Part shown: positions 7,517 to 13,732 of the stretch, one piece after another | Numbering within the stretch: the first letter of the stretch is position 1 | Layout: every line of letters starts with the position of its first letter | Origin: Myxococcales bacterium | GTDB taxonomy: Bacteria > Myxococcota_A > UBA9042 > PHBI01 > JAAZYN01 | Assembly (NCBI GenBank): GCA_014239625.1 | Contig: JAAZYN010000015.1 | Coordinates: 1 to 16,514 of the forward strand | Direction: 5' to 3' | Length of the DNA: 16,514 bases | The notes under the pieces: model-generated | The model's database searches: none | The model's input: only the letters and a program-made list of their open reading frames with translations | What the model was told of the DNA's origin: nothing | Program-made: the position numbers and the translations under genes

Positions 7517-7678
7517 ATCAGGAGGGTTGAACGCGTGCTGCGCCAGGTAATTCGTGGCTAGCACGTGAACCAACTCGTGGGTGAGCACGTCCAGGTCGAC
7601 CGCGAACAAGAGGCGGAGCACGTCGAGCCAGCCCCAATGCCGCTCACTTAAGGGCAACGACGTAACTTCGCAGGAGAT
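7512..7678 (-). pseudogene. Fragment of a gene with an HELVH metallopeptidase-type motif
   Basis: On the minus strand an open stretch reads (E)VTSLPLSERHWGWLDVLRLL-FAVDLDVLTHELVHVLATN-YLAQHAFNPPDSL. HELVH (7565-7579) is an HExxH zinc motif in a typical hydrophobic context. Codons in this stretch are strongly G/C-ending, like the real genes around it, although nothing else codes here. It is cut off upstream by an in-frame TGA (7679-7681), and downstream it runs into the antisense of the HEAT gene, so it has neither a proper start (only TTG 7657) nor a second half. A decayed remnant of a metallopeptidase gene is the best reading. A tiny expressed protein is less likely, and chance cannot be excluded. 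Confidence 0.4.
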
Positions 7679-7681
7679 TCA

Positions 7682-7949
7682 GGCGCCTTTACTTTCTCAT
7701 TCGCCCCCCCCGCCCCCGCTGGGGGAGCCAGCGCCGCCCTTCGGGCGCCCACTCCGCTCCTCCCTTCCTCCGCTCGCAGGCTCGCTACGTCACTACGTCG
7801 CTCCGGGGCGGCCGACGGAGTCGCCCGGCCCGACAGGCGCGACAAACGCATCAAACGCCCGAGGCCTCGACGCCGCGTTCAACGGTTCCTCATCCGCGTT
7901 CAGGCGCCCGTCCTGTGACGCCCACAAGGCTAAGTGACCGGCATTGGGG
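7682..7949. other. C-rich, hairpin-rich non-coding segment
   Basis: This gap between two converging transcription units has no credible gene. It holds a C8 and C5 run (about 7704-7717), a hairpin CGCTGG-5-CCAGCG (7717-7733), a hairpin CGCCC-TTC-GGGCG (7735-7747), the tandem-like CTACGTCACTACGTC (about 7784-7798), and two GCGTTCA words (7875 and 7897 area). It may be a structured 3' region, a small RNA or a degenerate repeat. Nothing in it identifies a known RNA family. Confidence 0.4.
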
Positions 7950-9494
7950 CTAGCCCGCAGGGTTCGGGCCACGCATCAGACCCGCGACCGCTTCCAGATC
8001 CGACCCTCTCGGGAGCTCCCAGCCGTCCTGATAGTTGAAGAGTTCGGTAGGCGCGCGGCCGCTGTAATCGTCAGCGAGTATCTCGATGTCGGACCCACGG
8101 ATAAAACCAGGATGGGCGTGGCCACAGGCGCGGGCCAGCCACATGATCTCCTTTCGAAAGGTGATCAGGTAGTTGGCCATCCGGTGGGCCTTGTTCGTCG
8201 GGTCAAGCCCGCGCACGAGCCACTTGTTGTGGGTCGCCACGCCCGTCGGGCAGTGCCCGTTGTGACAGCGCTGAGCCTGAATACAACCGATAGCGAGCAT
8301 CACCTCCCGGGCCACGCTGATCATGTCGACGCCCAGGCCGAACGCCACGAAGGCAGTGCTCGGGAAGCCCAGCCGGCCGGATCCGATGAAGACGATGTCC
8401 CGGTGCAGCTCGCGTTCGGCGAAGATAGAGTAGATGCGGGGAAAGGCATGCCTCCAGGGCAGCGACACATGGTCGGCGAAGACCAACGGCGCGGCTCCAG
8501 TCCCCCCTTCGCCGCCGTCGACCTGAATGAAGTCGGGCCCCCGACCCGTGGAAACCATGGTGTCACCCAGCTCGCTCCAGAACTCATCGCGGCCGATAGC
8601 GGCCTTGACTCCAACCGGGAGCCCGGTCGCGTCGGCCACGCTCTCGATCATCTCGATGAGTCCGTTCACATCCTTGAACGCGCGGTGATAGGCGGGGCTG
8701 ATGCAATCCTTGCCCATCGGGATGCCGCGAATCCTCGCGATCTCTTCGGTGATCTTGGCCGCGGGTAATACGCCGCCTCGCCCCGGCTTGGCGCCCTGAC
8801 TCAGCTTGATCTCGATAGCCCTTACGTTGTGGGCCTTGCAGACCTCGACGACCCTGTCCAGCGAGAAGTTACCGTCGGCGTCGCGCGCGCCGAAGTAGCC
8901 CGTGCCGAGCTGCCAGATCAACCCCGCGCCGTGGTCGTGGTACGACGCCACCCCGCCCTCGCCGGTGTTGTGCATGGCGTTGGCCTCGAAGGCCCCGCGG
9001 TTTATGGCCTCGGTTGCCCGCGCTGATAGCGAGCCGAAGCTCATCGCCGACGTGTTGATGATGGACGTGGGGCGGAACGCTTTGGCGCGGCCTCGCCAAG
9101 CGCCCATGACCTTCGCGCAAGGCACGTTGTGAAGCGGGTCGTAGTCGTCGTCGCCTTTGTGCGGCTCCGGCAGCGGGAACACGCTGTGCTTGATGATCAT
9201 GTAGTTCGGCGTCTGCTCGATCGCGTTGTCGGTGCCAAACCCGAAGTAGTTGTTTTGCTTTTTTGCGCTGGCGTAGACCCAGCTCCGCTCGTCGCGAGAA
9301 AATGGCCGCTCCTCATCGTTGGAGGTCACGATGTACTGTCGCAGCTCGGGCCCGATGCTCTCGAGTAGATAGCGCAGGTGTCCGATCACCGGAAAATTGC
9401 GCAGAATGGCGCGCTTGGTCTGCACCAGATCATAGATCGCGACGATGATCAGAAGCCCCACGACGGTGACCAGGACCCAAAGACCTGTGCTCAT
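7950..9494 (-). CDS. FMN-binding glutamate synthase family protein, membrane-anchored
   Basis: The 514-residue product carries the central FMN and [3Fe-4S] part of the glutamate synthase large subunit: MSFGSLS at 151-157, KPGRGGVLP at 236-244, DGGEGGTGAAP at 326-336 and the cluster motif C-x5-C-x4-C with CHNGHCPTG (Cys404, 410, 415). It lacks the glutaminase (GATase) domain and the C-terminal beta-helix. Residues about 5-21 are a hydrophobic helix, so the enzyme probably sits on the inner face of the membrane. Stand-alone members of this family are common; some are archaeal-type glutamate synthases, others of unknown substrate. No partner NAD(P)H subunit is nearby. The start is ATG 9494, placed by a strong AAAGGAGA six bases upstream, rather than the longer frame from 9524. 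Transcription starts in the repeat-bearing region 9495-9918. Confidence 0.92.
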   Translation of the reverse strand: MSTGLWVLVTVVGLLIIVAIYDLVQTKRAILRNFPVIGHLRYLLESIGPELRQYIVTSNDEERPFSRDERSWVYASAKKQNNYFGFGTDNAIEQTPNYMIIKHSVFPLPEPHKGDDDYDPLHNVPCAKVMGAWRGRAKAFRPTSIINTSAMSFGSLSARATEAINRGAFEANAMHNTGEGGVASYHDHGAGLIWQLGTGYFGARDADGNFSLDRVVEVCKAHNVRAIEIKLSQGAKPGRGGVLPAAKITEEIARIRGIPMGKDCISPAYHRAFKDVNGLIEMIESVADATGLPVGVKAAIGRDEFWSELGDTMVSTGRGPDFIQVDGGEGGTGAAPLVFADHVSLPWRHAFPRIYSIFAERELHRDIVFIGSGRLGFPSTAFVAFGLGVDMISVAREVMLAIGCIQAQRCHNGHCPTGVATHNKWLVRGLDPTNKAHRMANYLITFRKEIMWLARACGHAHPGFIRGSDIEILADDYSGRAPTELFNYQDGWELPRGSDLEAVAGLMRGPNPAG

Positions 9495-9500
9495 AGCCAC

Positions 9501-9508
9501 TCTCCTTT
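9501..9508 (-). promoter_or_regulatory. Strong ribosome binding site for the glutamate-synthase-like gene
   Basis: AAAGGAGA on the minus strand, six bases before ATG 9494. It decides the start against the in-frame upstream codon at 9524 and is the best Shine-Dalgarno sequence in the window. Confidence 0.8.
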
Positions 9509-9532
9509 GCTGCGGTAACTCCATCGTACTCT

Positions 9533-9552
9533 GGGGACAGTATTTGGGACAG
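9533..9552 (+). repeat. GGGACAG direct pair
   Basis: The word GGGACAG occurs twice 12 bases apart (9534-9540 and 9546-9552) and a third time in the loop of the hairpin downstream (TGGGACAG, 9799-9806); an inverted GTGTCCC lies at 9564-9570. Such GGGACAG-rich strings often occur at the edges of REP-type or MITE-like elements in proteobacteria (from memory). Here they bracket repeat copy B. Confidence 0.4.
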
Positions 9553-9679
9553 CCCCCCAGCTCGTGTCCCGAGTGGAAACTACGCTTGCATAACCCTGGC
9601 TTGTTTGGCCCCTGCCGGCGTCGCTCGGGTTTGAACAGGTCCGCGCCAGTCCTGCACCCTCGCGCCGGCTGACGCGCAC

Positions 9680-9770
9680 GGCGCGGACGGCCAGGCGGGT
9701 GACGTCGGTTTCGACAACCATCGAGCCAGAGGCAGGGAGCACGCTCCTGTCAACGCTGCGGATCCACCGG
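9680..9770 (+). repeat. Dispersed intergenic repeat, copy B
   Basis: Homologous to 3806-3896 (69 of 91 identical without gaps). The plus frame reads GADGQAGDVGFDN-HRARGREHAPVNAADPPV. An in-frame TGA (9632-9634) lies upstream and no start codon with a ribosome site is seen, so this is not an expressed gene as it stands. Its right end runs into the left arm of the long inverted repeat. Confidence 0.7.
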
Positions 9771-9832
9771 TCGCGACCACCCCAACACGTGATGCATCTG
9801 GGACAGCCCACGTCTTGGGGTGGTCGCGACCG
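9768..9832. repeat. Long inverted repeat (18 perfect bp, 23 paired in total)
   Basis: CGGTCGCGACCACCCCAA (9768-9785) pairs perfectly with TTGGGGTGGTCGCGACCG (9815-9832). After one C/C mismatch the stem continues five more pairs (9787-9791 with 9809-9813), leaving a 17-base loop that contains TGGGACAG. It lies upstream of the predicted subtilase promoter, so it is probably not part of that mRNA. It may be a terminator for incoming transcription, the end of a small mobile element, or a cruciform or protein-binding site. Confidence 0.8.
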
Positions 9833-9881
9833 CGGCCCTAACACCCCGAGCCGACAGCCAAGTTCTGTCTGACGAACAGGA

Positions 9882-9911
9882 TCGACGTGCCATCGAGTCA
9901 CCCCCTACAAT
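9882..9911 (+). promoter_or_regulatory. Candidate promoter for the subtilase gene, leaderless
   Basis: TCGACG (9882-9887; 4 of 6 to TTGACA), an 18-base spacer and TACAAT (9906-9911; 5 of 6 to TATAAT). The -10 ends seven bases before ATG 9919, so transcription should begin at or next to the ATG. No Shine-Dalgarno sequence precedes this ATG, which fits a leaderless message. Confidence 0.45.
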
Positions 9912-9918
9912 CCAGCCC

Positions 9919-12609
9919 ATGCTTCGGATCCACCTGATGCTGTTCGCCGCCGCTTCGGCCTCTGCCCTACAGCTGTTCGGGCCCCTGGCGCGAGGAGCCC
10001 TACCTGTCCGCCTGTCCCCACTCGCGGCCGCGTCCAAGATGGCCCCTGAGCTCATCCAGCGACTCCGCTTGGCGCGGCTGAACCGAGGCCAATGGCCCGA
10101 ACGAGTGAGCCTGCTGGTGCGACTTGGGGCCATCGACTCGTCGGCGGCCATCGACGCCCTGGAGAAGCGCGACGTCTTGTTCGCGCGCGGAGCCAGTGGC
10201 GCGCCGATAAGCCGGGCGGGCTGGTACGCTGCCTCCGCGAGCACCGCGCAGGGCCTGAGCGCCTTGAACGACCACCCGGCGGTGGAGCGTCTGGGAGCAG
10301 GGGCCAGGGCCGCCATCCGGCCCAGCGTGCCGTTCATCGGAGACTTCGGTGAGGTCCACGCCATCACCACCGCGTTGGAGGCTCACGCCCGTCGCCACGG
10401 AGCTGAACAGCGACGCAGCACGGGGCATGGCGTCGTCATCTGCGACGTCGACGACGGCATCGACCCCTTCCACCCCTTATTCTTCAAAGCCGACGGCGGC
10501 TACTATAGCTGGTTCGACGAGGACGGCGACGGCGCGTTGACCCCGGGAGTAGATCGGGTCGACTTCGACCGGGACGGCGCGCCGGACGGAATCCTCGAGC
10601 TCCTGGAGGCGGGGGTGGTCGACTCCTGGTCCCAGACGATGGAAGGGGTCGGGGATGGTTTCTCGGCCGGTCGAGACTACCTGTTCTACGACGTGGACGG
10701 CGACGGCGTCCGAGACGTCGGCCCGCCGTCCTACGACGACAGCTCGCCGTCGTTCGGGGAGCCATTCTTCATCGCCGACGACGTCGACGGAGACGGAGCG
10801 CTCCACCCAAGCGAGAAGCTCATCGGCCTCAAGACTTCAAAGATAAAGGGCATCTGGCGTGTTGGCCAGGGGGTGTTCGAGCGCGGCGTGAACCTCACCG
10901 AGCATTACGGCTACAACGACGGTGACCACGGCACCGGCGTCGGCGGGATCCTCATCGGCGGCATCTTCGGCAAGACCAGCATGACCGGTGTCGCCCCCGA
11001 CGCAGAGCTGGTAGTCATCAACATCTACACGGAGCAAGAGGACGACGACGCTCAGCTGCTCGAGGCGATGGAGTGGGCCAGAGACCTTGGCGCGTCCGTG
11101 TTCATCCACGAGTACGGGAGTCACTTCGCCGAGTTTGGTGACGGCAGCTCGAGCTGGGAGGCGGTGCTGGACAGCTTCGCGGGGGAAGGCGCAGCGCAGC
11201 TGGCGGCGACGCACAACTTCGCTGGCTACGACGGCCACGGGGCCGCGACGATCGGACCGGGTGAATCTCAGAGCGTGGCCCTGCAGACCTTCGATGTGCC
11301 GGGGTTCAACAACTACGTGATGGGGACGCTGCGGTGGCGCGGAGCCGACACTGACATCACAGCGCAGCTGGATATGCCGGATGGGACCATCATCCCGTTG
11401 ACCGATGGTGAGGCGTATTTCGGTACCTGGTATGCGGGGGTCAGCGTCGGCTTCAGCGACCGGGGGACTGGCATGCTGGCCTTTCTGATCGCCAAGCTGA
11501 ACTCGCAGCAGACGGACTTCGAGCCGCTGGGCGACAGCGAGATGCTGCTGCAGATTCAGAGCGCGGCCTCCGCAGCCACCCCGTGGCGAGTGCACATCTC
11601 CGATGAGACCGGTTACTCGTACGCAACCAGTGTTGTCGGTGTAGCGACCGACGTGGGGACCATGGCCCACCCGTCCACCGCCGACACGATCATCTCGGTA
11701 GGCGCGATGGTGGGCAACGAAGTGCACGACGGCGAACAAGACGGTGACCTCCGGCTGTACAGCGGTCGCGGGCCTCGTATCGACGGCGAGCGCGGCGTCG
11801 ATATGATCGCCCCTTCGGACCACTTCTCGGCGCTGCATCAACAAGGCTTGGGAGATGGCGCACCTCACGTCGGGCTGTTCGGAGGCACCAGCGGCGCGCT
11901 GCCCCAGGTGGGCGCGGCGGTGGCGCTGCTTCGGTCCAAGGAGCCCACCCTCAGTGTCGCCGACGTCCGCCAGCGGCTGAGAGACAGCGCGGGAGACGAC
12001 GATCTGACGGCCACCGTCCCGAACGATGAATGGGGTTACGGCAAACTCCGCATCCACGCGCTGTTGTTCGGCGACGAGCCGGCCGCAAACGCGTGGCCTG
12101 TGGCCAGAGCGACGTCGAAGATGGCGCACGTAGGACATGAGGTCGAGCTGAACGCGGCCGACTCGAGCGACGCCGACGCCGATGCCGGTGCCCTGATCTT
12201 CCGTTGGGATCTGAACTACGACGGGGCCTGGGACATCGTGACCCAGGGTGAGCCCGTGGTCGCCGCGACCTTCGATGCGATCGGGGCGCACATCGTCAAA
12301 CTCGAGGTCGAAGACGAGCTTGGCTACGGCGATCAGGTCCTGCTCCCGGTGACGGTGGTCGAGGCGCCGCCCATCGAGCCGGAGCCGGAGCCGGAGCCCG
12401 GGTTGGACTCAGCTCCACAAGAGCAAGCAGGCCCACAAGGGCCACCCGATGCGTCGTCGAGCCCGTCGCCCCAGGAGCTGGTGGCGCCCTCACCGGCGAG
12501 AGAGACTGGCTGCAGCGGCGGCGCGCCGGTCGGGCCTCTGGGCTCCCTGTACCTGCTGTTATGGATCGGCCTGTGCGTGCGGCTCACGCGCTCGAGGACG
12601 TTGGGTTGA
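9919..12609 (+). CDS. Subtilisin-like (S8) protease, cell-surface anchored
   Basis: An 896-residue exported serine protease. An N-terminal signal peptide (about 1-27) is followed by a prodomain-like region to about 165. The catalytic triad can be placed at Asp178 (in VDDGIDPFHP), His337 (DGDHGTGVGG) and Ser658 (GGTSGALP); Asn433 (ATHNFAG) is the likely oxyanion-hole residue. Between Asp and His lies a roughly 150-residue insert with repeated Asp-rich calcium-type loops (DEDGDGAL, DVDGDGVRD, DVDGDGALHP). About 724-816 is a PKD-like beta-domain (FRWDLNYDGAWD ... ATFDAIGAHIVKLEVED), then a PEPEPEP linker and a C-terminal Cys865-Ser-Gly-Gly, a hydrophobic segment and RLTRSR, which resembles MYXO-CTERM sorting. 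ATG 9919 was chosen over GTG 9820, which lies inside the inverted repeat and would bury the signal peptide. Substrate is unknown. Confidence 0.9.
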   Translation: MLRIHLMLFAAASASALQLFGPLARGALPVRLSPLAAASKMAPELIQRLRLARLNRGQWPERVSLLVRLGAIDSSAAIDALEKRDVLFARGASGAPISRAGWYAASASTAQGLSALNDHPAVERLGAGARAAIRPSVPFIGDFGEVHAITTALEAHARRHGAEQRRSTGHGVVICDVDDGIDPFHPLFFKADGGYYSWFDEDGDGALTPGVDRVDFDRDGAPDGILELLEAGVVDSWSQTMEGVGDGFSAGRDYLFYDVDGDGVRDVGPPSYDDSSPSFGEPFFIADDVDGDGALHPSEKLIGLKTSKIKGIWRVGQGVFERGVNLTEHYGYNDGDHGTGVGGILIGGIFGKTSMTGVAPDAELVVINIYTEQEDDDAQLLEAMEWARDLGASVFIHEYGSHFAEFGDGSSSWEAVLDSFAGEGAAQLAATHNFAGYDGHGAATIGPGESQSVALQTFDVPGFNNYVMGTLRWRGADTDITAQLDMPDGTIIPLTDGEAYFGTWYAGVSVGFSDRGTGMLAFLIAKLNSQQTDFEPLGDSEMLLQIQSAASAATPWRVHISDETGYSYATSVVGVATDVGTMAHPSTADTIISVGAMVGNEVHDGEQDGDLRLYSGRGPRIDGERGVDMIAPSDHFSALHQQGLGDGAPHVGLFGGTSGALPQVGAAVALLRSKEPTLSVADVRQRLRDSAGDDDLTATVPNDEWGYGKLRIHALLFGDEPAANAWPVARATSKMAHVGHEVELNAADSSDADADAGALIFRWDLNYDGAWDIVTQGEPVVAATFDAIGAHIVKLEVEDELGYGDQVLLPVTVVEAPPIEPEPEPEPGLDSAPQEQAGPQGPPDASSSPSPQELVAPSPARETGCSGGAPVGPLGSLYLLLWIGLCVRLTRSRTLG

Positions 12610-12622
12610 ATGCGGCTGACGG

Positions 12623-12636
12623 GCGCCGGCCGGCGC
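12623..12636 (+). terminator. 14-bp GC palindrome after the subtilase stop
   Basis: GCGCCGGCCGGCGC is a perfect palindrome 14 bases past the stop codon and can fold as a 5-bp stem with a GGCC loop. There is no T-tract. Its form and position resemble the palindrome at 3701-3716, so this genome may use such GC hairpins at gene ends, but two cases are weak evidence. Confidence 0.3.
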
Positions 12637-12646
12637 GGTCAGGCGA

Positions 12647-12666
12647 CGGATCCGCCGGTCGCAACC
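12647..12666 (+). repeat. Possible partial copy (C) of the dispersed repeat edge
   Basis: CGGATCCGCCGGTCGCAACC matches 18 of 20 bases of CGGATCCACCGGTCGCGACC at 9759-9778, the junction between repeat copy B and the long hairpin. Both are intergenic. The match is too short to be sure, and no long inverted repeat follows here. An 8-bp inverted pair TCCGCCGG/CCGGCGGA (12651-12658 and 12710-12717) is present. The rest of the gap 12610-12788 shows only a TTGACG (12724-12729) that could be a -35 for the next gene, without a convincing -10. Confidence 0.35.
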
Positions 12667-12788
12667 GCAGAGCCGTGAATCCTCCAGGCCAGCACCCGAC
12701 GTCGCGAGTCCGGCGGAACCGACTTGACGTGTGGCCCACTCACGCGGGAAATAGGTGTCGATGTCTGCACCTGAGGGGGTGAAACGCG

Positions 12789-13220
12789 ATGGCCGAACCA
12801 AATGAAAATGGCTTCTTGTTCGAGCGAGAATGGGCCGATGGGAAAGGCGGCACCATCACCTACTCCATCGACCCCGAGTACAAAGCCCGCGTAGTGATGA
12901 CGGGCAAGGGCAGCATGGACGGCACGCACGCCTTCGTGAAGATGCTCGATGAGGCTATCGACGAGCTGGGCCGGGACAAGCTCGTGGAGTCCAAGATCGA
13001 TCTGCGACGCTTGAGCCACTCCCCCATGCGGGCCCAGTTCGTGCTCGGAAAATGGTTGTTCGGCAACAAGAAGCTCATCAAGAACCTGGCCATCTTCGGC
13101 GGCAAGGCCTGGGAGATGAAGCTCGCGCGATTGATCATGAAGATCGCGCGCATGCCGCGAGTCGGCTTCTTCGACACCGAAGCGCAGGCCGTCGCGTTCC
13201 TCGGCTGGCCGGAGCCGTGA
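12789..13220 (+). CDS. STAS/SpoIIAA-like cytosolic protein
   Basis: A 143-residue soluble protein without signal peptide. Its plan fits the SpoIIAA-like/STAS-like fold: a beta-strand ending in VVMTGKGSMDGTHA, a helix (FVKMLDEAIDEL), a central strand ending in KIDLRRLSHSPMRAQF, a long basic helical region (about 78-120) and a final FFDTEAQAVAFLGW element, which in this family closes the domain. STAS-like proteins act as phosphorylation- or ligand-controlled partners of anti-sigma factors or transporters, but the usual phosphorylatable Ser/Thr cannot be assigned with confidence here. GAGGGGGT (12773-12780) eight bases upstream supports ATG 12789. The stop overlaps the next gene's start (GTGA), so the two are almost certainly coexpressed. 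Family assignment is from pattern only. Confidence 0.65.
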   Translation: MAEPNENGFLFEREWADGKGGTITYSIDPEYKARVVMTGKGSMDGTHAFVKMLDEAIDELGRDKLVESKIDLRRLSHSPMRAQFVLGKWLFGNKKLIKNLAIFGGKAWEMKLARLIMKIARMPRVGFFDTEAQAVAFLGWPEP

Positions 13221-13732
13221 AGCATCTCCAACGCACGCTGATGGCGCTCCTGATGCTGGCCGTTGCGACAGCATCTGCCCTCGCGCAAGAGCCCGCCGCC
13301 GCGCCCGAGCGGTCCACGTTCAACGAGACCCGGCAAGGGTTCGGGTTGGGTGTGTTAGCCGGCGAGCCGATGGGCTTGACGGCGAAATTTTTCATTAATC
13401 GCCACCACGCGCTACAGGTCCACATGGGCTGGGATTTCACGGACTCAGCGTTCGACACCATCCTGGACTACCTCTACCACATCGACGCGTTCACGCTGGA
13501 TACGACGACGTTGGAGCTACCGCTTTACGTCGGCGGAGGGCTGAAGCTCGGGCAGGAGGTGGGGCAGGCCACCGGCCGAGTGTTCTTCGGGATTCGCTTT
13601 GTGGTCGGGGTCGCCGCGGAGTTCACGACGATCCCGCTGGAGGTCTTCGTCGAGGCCGCGCCCGTCCTCGGCGTCACCCCCGTGCTGCGAGCAGACGTCG
13701 ACGCTGGGGCGGGGGTCCGCTACTTCTTCTGA
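13217..13732 (+). CDS. Small outer-membrane beta-barrel protein
   Basis: The 171-residue product starts at GTG 13217, overlapping the previous stop as GTGA. The start is supported by the basic N-region (KHLQRT) before the hydrophobic core (LMALLMLAVATASALAQ) of a signal peptide cleaved after about residue 24. The mature part is a run of alternating amphipathic strands (GFGLGVLAGEPMGLTAKFF, HALQVHMGWDF, TLELPLYVGGGLKL, GRVFFGIRFVVGVAAEF, LEVFVEAAPVLGV, LRADVDAGAGVRYFF). It ends in an aromatic residue, as expected for the BAM-dependent C-terminal signal. About eight strands fit an OmpA/OmpX-sized barrel without a plug. The reading frame extends upstream inside the STAS-like gene, but that part is not protein-like. 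The last 13 bases overlap the convergent amidase gene. Confidence 0.8.
   Translation: MKHLQRTLMALLMLAVATASALAQEPAAAPERSTFNETRQGFGLGVLAGEPMGLTAKFFINRHHALQVHMGWDFTDSAFDTILDYLYHIDAFTLDTTTLELPLYVGGGLKLGQEVGQATGRVFFGIRFVVGVAAEFTTIPLEVFVEAAPVLGVTPVLRADVDAGAGVRYFF

Larger units (their letters stand above)
9495..9918. other. Divergent non-coding region with repeat, hairpin and promoter
   Basis: No real gene is seen in these 424 bases between the divergent glutamate-synthase-like and subtilase genes. From left to right they hold the GGGACAG pair (9533-9552), dispersed repeat copy B (9680-9770), a long inverted repeat (9768-9832) and a promoter facing the subtilase (9882-9911). Frames crossing it on either strand lack a start supported by a ribosome site. 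Confidence 0.65.

Noticed and set aside
7581..7937. Plus-strand frame of 118 codons in the C-rich gap
   Set aside because: Low-complexity Pro/Ser/Arg translation of C-runs and hairpins, with no ribosome site. The gene-like signal in this area is on the minus strand.
9820..9918. Extended N-terminus of the subtilase from GTG 9820
   Set aside because: It starts within the right arm of the long inverted repeat, would put 33 polar residues before the signal peptide and lies upstream of the predicted promoter.
10837..12291. Long minus-strand frame (484 codons) opposite the subtilase
   Set aside because: Antisense shadow of a gene with a full catalytic triad; the peptide is His/Arg/Val-rich without any recognisable fold.
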